Assembly: GCA_000697335.1 (NCBI GenBank)
Contig: JNEM01006066.1
Location: 1-20,561 of the forward strand
From: Conidiobolus incongruus B7586
Lineage: Eukaryota > Entomophthoromycota > Entomophthoromycetes > Entomophthorales > Conidiobolaceae
Direction: 5' to 3'
DNA length: 20,561 nt
Of the stretch, positions 18,844-20,561 are shown in pieces. Both the position numbers and the translations under genes were made by a program. The notes below the pieces were generated by a model. The model was not told the origin of the DNA, ran no database searches, and worked only from the letters and a program-made list of their open reading frames with translations. The stretch's first letter is position 1. Every line of letters begins with the position of its first letter.

Positions 18844-20561
18844 AATAATTCTTATTTAAGAGATTTTCACAGCCGTACCATAACTATCCACTGTAGCCAC
18901 TTTGAATAACTTCATTATATATTGTATTATTCAAGCCAAACCTATTTATTTTCTTTTGAGCGTATGTTTAAACATTGGGTTTGTTAAGATTTATTTGTAA
19001 TAAATCTAAATACAATTAAATCACAATTTAATTTTTTTGAGTTTCTTAATTAAAACTTAAATTTTTAAATTTTATTAATAAATAGCAGTAAAAATCTATT
19101 TCATTCTTTTATTCCAATAAATAAATTTAAAATTATTTTCAAATATAATTTTAATTTCATATTTTGTATATTATCAAATTGAAATTTGATATATAAAAAA
19201 GTTATTAATAATGCTAATAATCATTTAAATAGTTTAATTCATAAAGGCAAATGGTCAAAAGAAATATATGAGATCAATAAAGCAGGTATAATCATCACAG
19301 ACGACATTATAAACATTTCAGTATTTCATATAAAAAATTTACAAAAACTTAAAGTTTAATTGTATTTACCATGATTCTTCATATTGGGATATTTTTCATA
19401 CTTGAATAATAACACTAATAATTTTTTAGCAAATATCTAGTTTTGTAGAATAGATGTATAAATTAACCTTAGCATAAGTTTTTTGATCCCAAAATATGTA
19501 ACACATTCGTATAAACAATTTAGATATTAAACAATAAGAATATTTTGAAACCATGAATTATTTTTCCAATTGAAAATATATTAACAAAGGATAAAATGAG
19601 TAAATTTAAATTGATGAAATATTAATATTGCAAACGTACAATAGTATTGGAATGTTTCTATTATTAAAAAACTTAAAAAATTATTATCAACCTTTTTATT
19701 GAAGATAAATTAAAATTGAGATATAGTGGCAAAAAGTGACAATAGTGAACTAATATATAGGAAAGAAAATACAATATATTGAAACAAAATCAATGAGATT
19801 ACATATATAATAAAAATTTCAAATTGGATATAATTTGAAAAATGAAAATATATACTTTTTATTAAATAATAAATATATATTGATTAAATGAAACTATTGC
19901 ATAGTAAAAAAAATGTTTGAATACAAAAAATCTTAGTTATATCTCAATTTCTGGAAGAATTATAATGTTAATAAAAAATTATATTAGCTTAAGTTTCCAA
20001 AATATTTTCTAATAGTATATTGTTTATATTAAATTTGTTGTGGTTATGATTTCATAATTAGAATAAAATTATATAAATATTTTAAATTTTTCAAATTTAG
20101 AACTAATAATTATTTACTATGAAATTTATTTACTAATAGTCATAATTCAAACTATAATTAATAATATTATATTTAAACTAACTGTATTAATCATTATTAG
20201 AAAAAATCTATTGTTATTAATATTTCATTTCGGTATAATTTTGAATATTAAAATAACTTTGAATAATAGAATATCTATAGGATTTTATTAAGCATAACAA
20301 TATAATTTGATCTTATTAAATGAAATATTAAGTTATATATTTATATAATCTTGAAAATATCAAAGAAAATTAATTCAAATATAACCTTTTATTAATTTCA
20401 TATATTAAACTGATATTATTAATTTATATTTTAAATAAAAAAATTTTTATAATTAAAAATATAAAAATAATAATATAATATAAATTTAATAGTTTCTTTT
20501 ATTATTAATAATTTTTTGTTATATTTTTAACAAACTTTTAATATTTAAAAAAAATTTTTAT
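18844..20561. other. 1.7-kb AT-rich terminal region
   Basis: A likely poly(A) signal AATAAA for the preceding gene is at 18999-19004. The rest is A/T filler with no supported gene. One 58-codon frame without ATG (19183-19359, +) is slightly richer in GC than its surroundings. ATCCCA-type sites at 19385-19390 (-) and 19496-19501 (+) have no gene attached. Confidence 0.55.

Noticed and set aside
1-20561. Mobile elements, viral remnants, CRISPR arrays or operon-like clusters
   Set aside because: No transposase, reverse transcriptase or capsid-like motif, no terminal repeats and no regularly spaced repeats were seen on either strand.

Overview
This window looks like nuclear DNA of an AT-rich fungus with an intron-rich genome. 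The protein set points to a fungus: a Nur1/Mug154 nuclear-rim membrane protein, an Ntr2-like spliceosome disassembly factor, a dephospho-CoA kinase with a C-terminal membrane anchor, a Pin4/Cip-type RRM-R3H protein and an Alb1-like protein. The gene models use 36 spliceosomal introns, all 45-58 nt, with GT donors (mostly GTAA) and AG acceptors (mostly TAG), and often a CTAAT/CTAAC-like branch site. TAA, TAG and TGA are all read as stops. I cannot name the species. Very AT-rich early-diverging fungi or Pneumocystis-like yeasts are possible, but neither is shown.

Layout. An almost pure A/T stretch (1-559) leads to a tRNA-Ile(AAU) gene (560-633). On the + strand follow a seven-exon Tlg2/syntaxin-16 SNARE gene (979-2214) and, after about 1.4 kb of AT-rich DNA with an (AT)15 tract, a nine-exon Nur1-like gene (3649-4996). 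A CSN6-like COP9 signalosome gene (about 5735-7080, -) converges on it. CSN6 is divergent from a small basic Alb1-like gene (7466-7961, +), which ends 70 bases from the 3' end of the dephospho-CoA kinase gene (8032-8856, -). An Ntr2-like gene (9360-10643, -), a broken copy of an unrecognised gene (11112-11554, -) and the long eIF5B gene (12363-16250, -) follow. A 1.15-kb intergenic region separates eIF5B from the divergent RRM-R3H gene (17406-18843, +). The last 1.7 kb is AT-rich and shows no gene I can support.

The genes are unrelated housekeeping functions: endosome/Golgi fusion, the nuclear rim, protein degradation control, CoA synthesis, splicing, translation initiation and mRNA regulation. 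There is no sign of a mobile element, gene cluster or new multi-gene system. The most interesting signals are a shared ATCCCA element in the sense orientation upstream of all eight intact protein genes, usually 65-94 nt before the start codon, and the broken gene, which lacks it. Two gene ends (CSN6 and Nur1) also have extra open frames that my models do not explain. All exon-intron structures were worked out by hand from splice signals, reading frame and remembered family sequences; no search was run.
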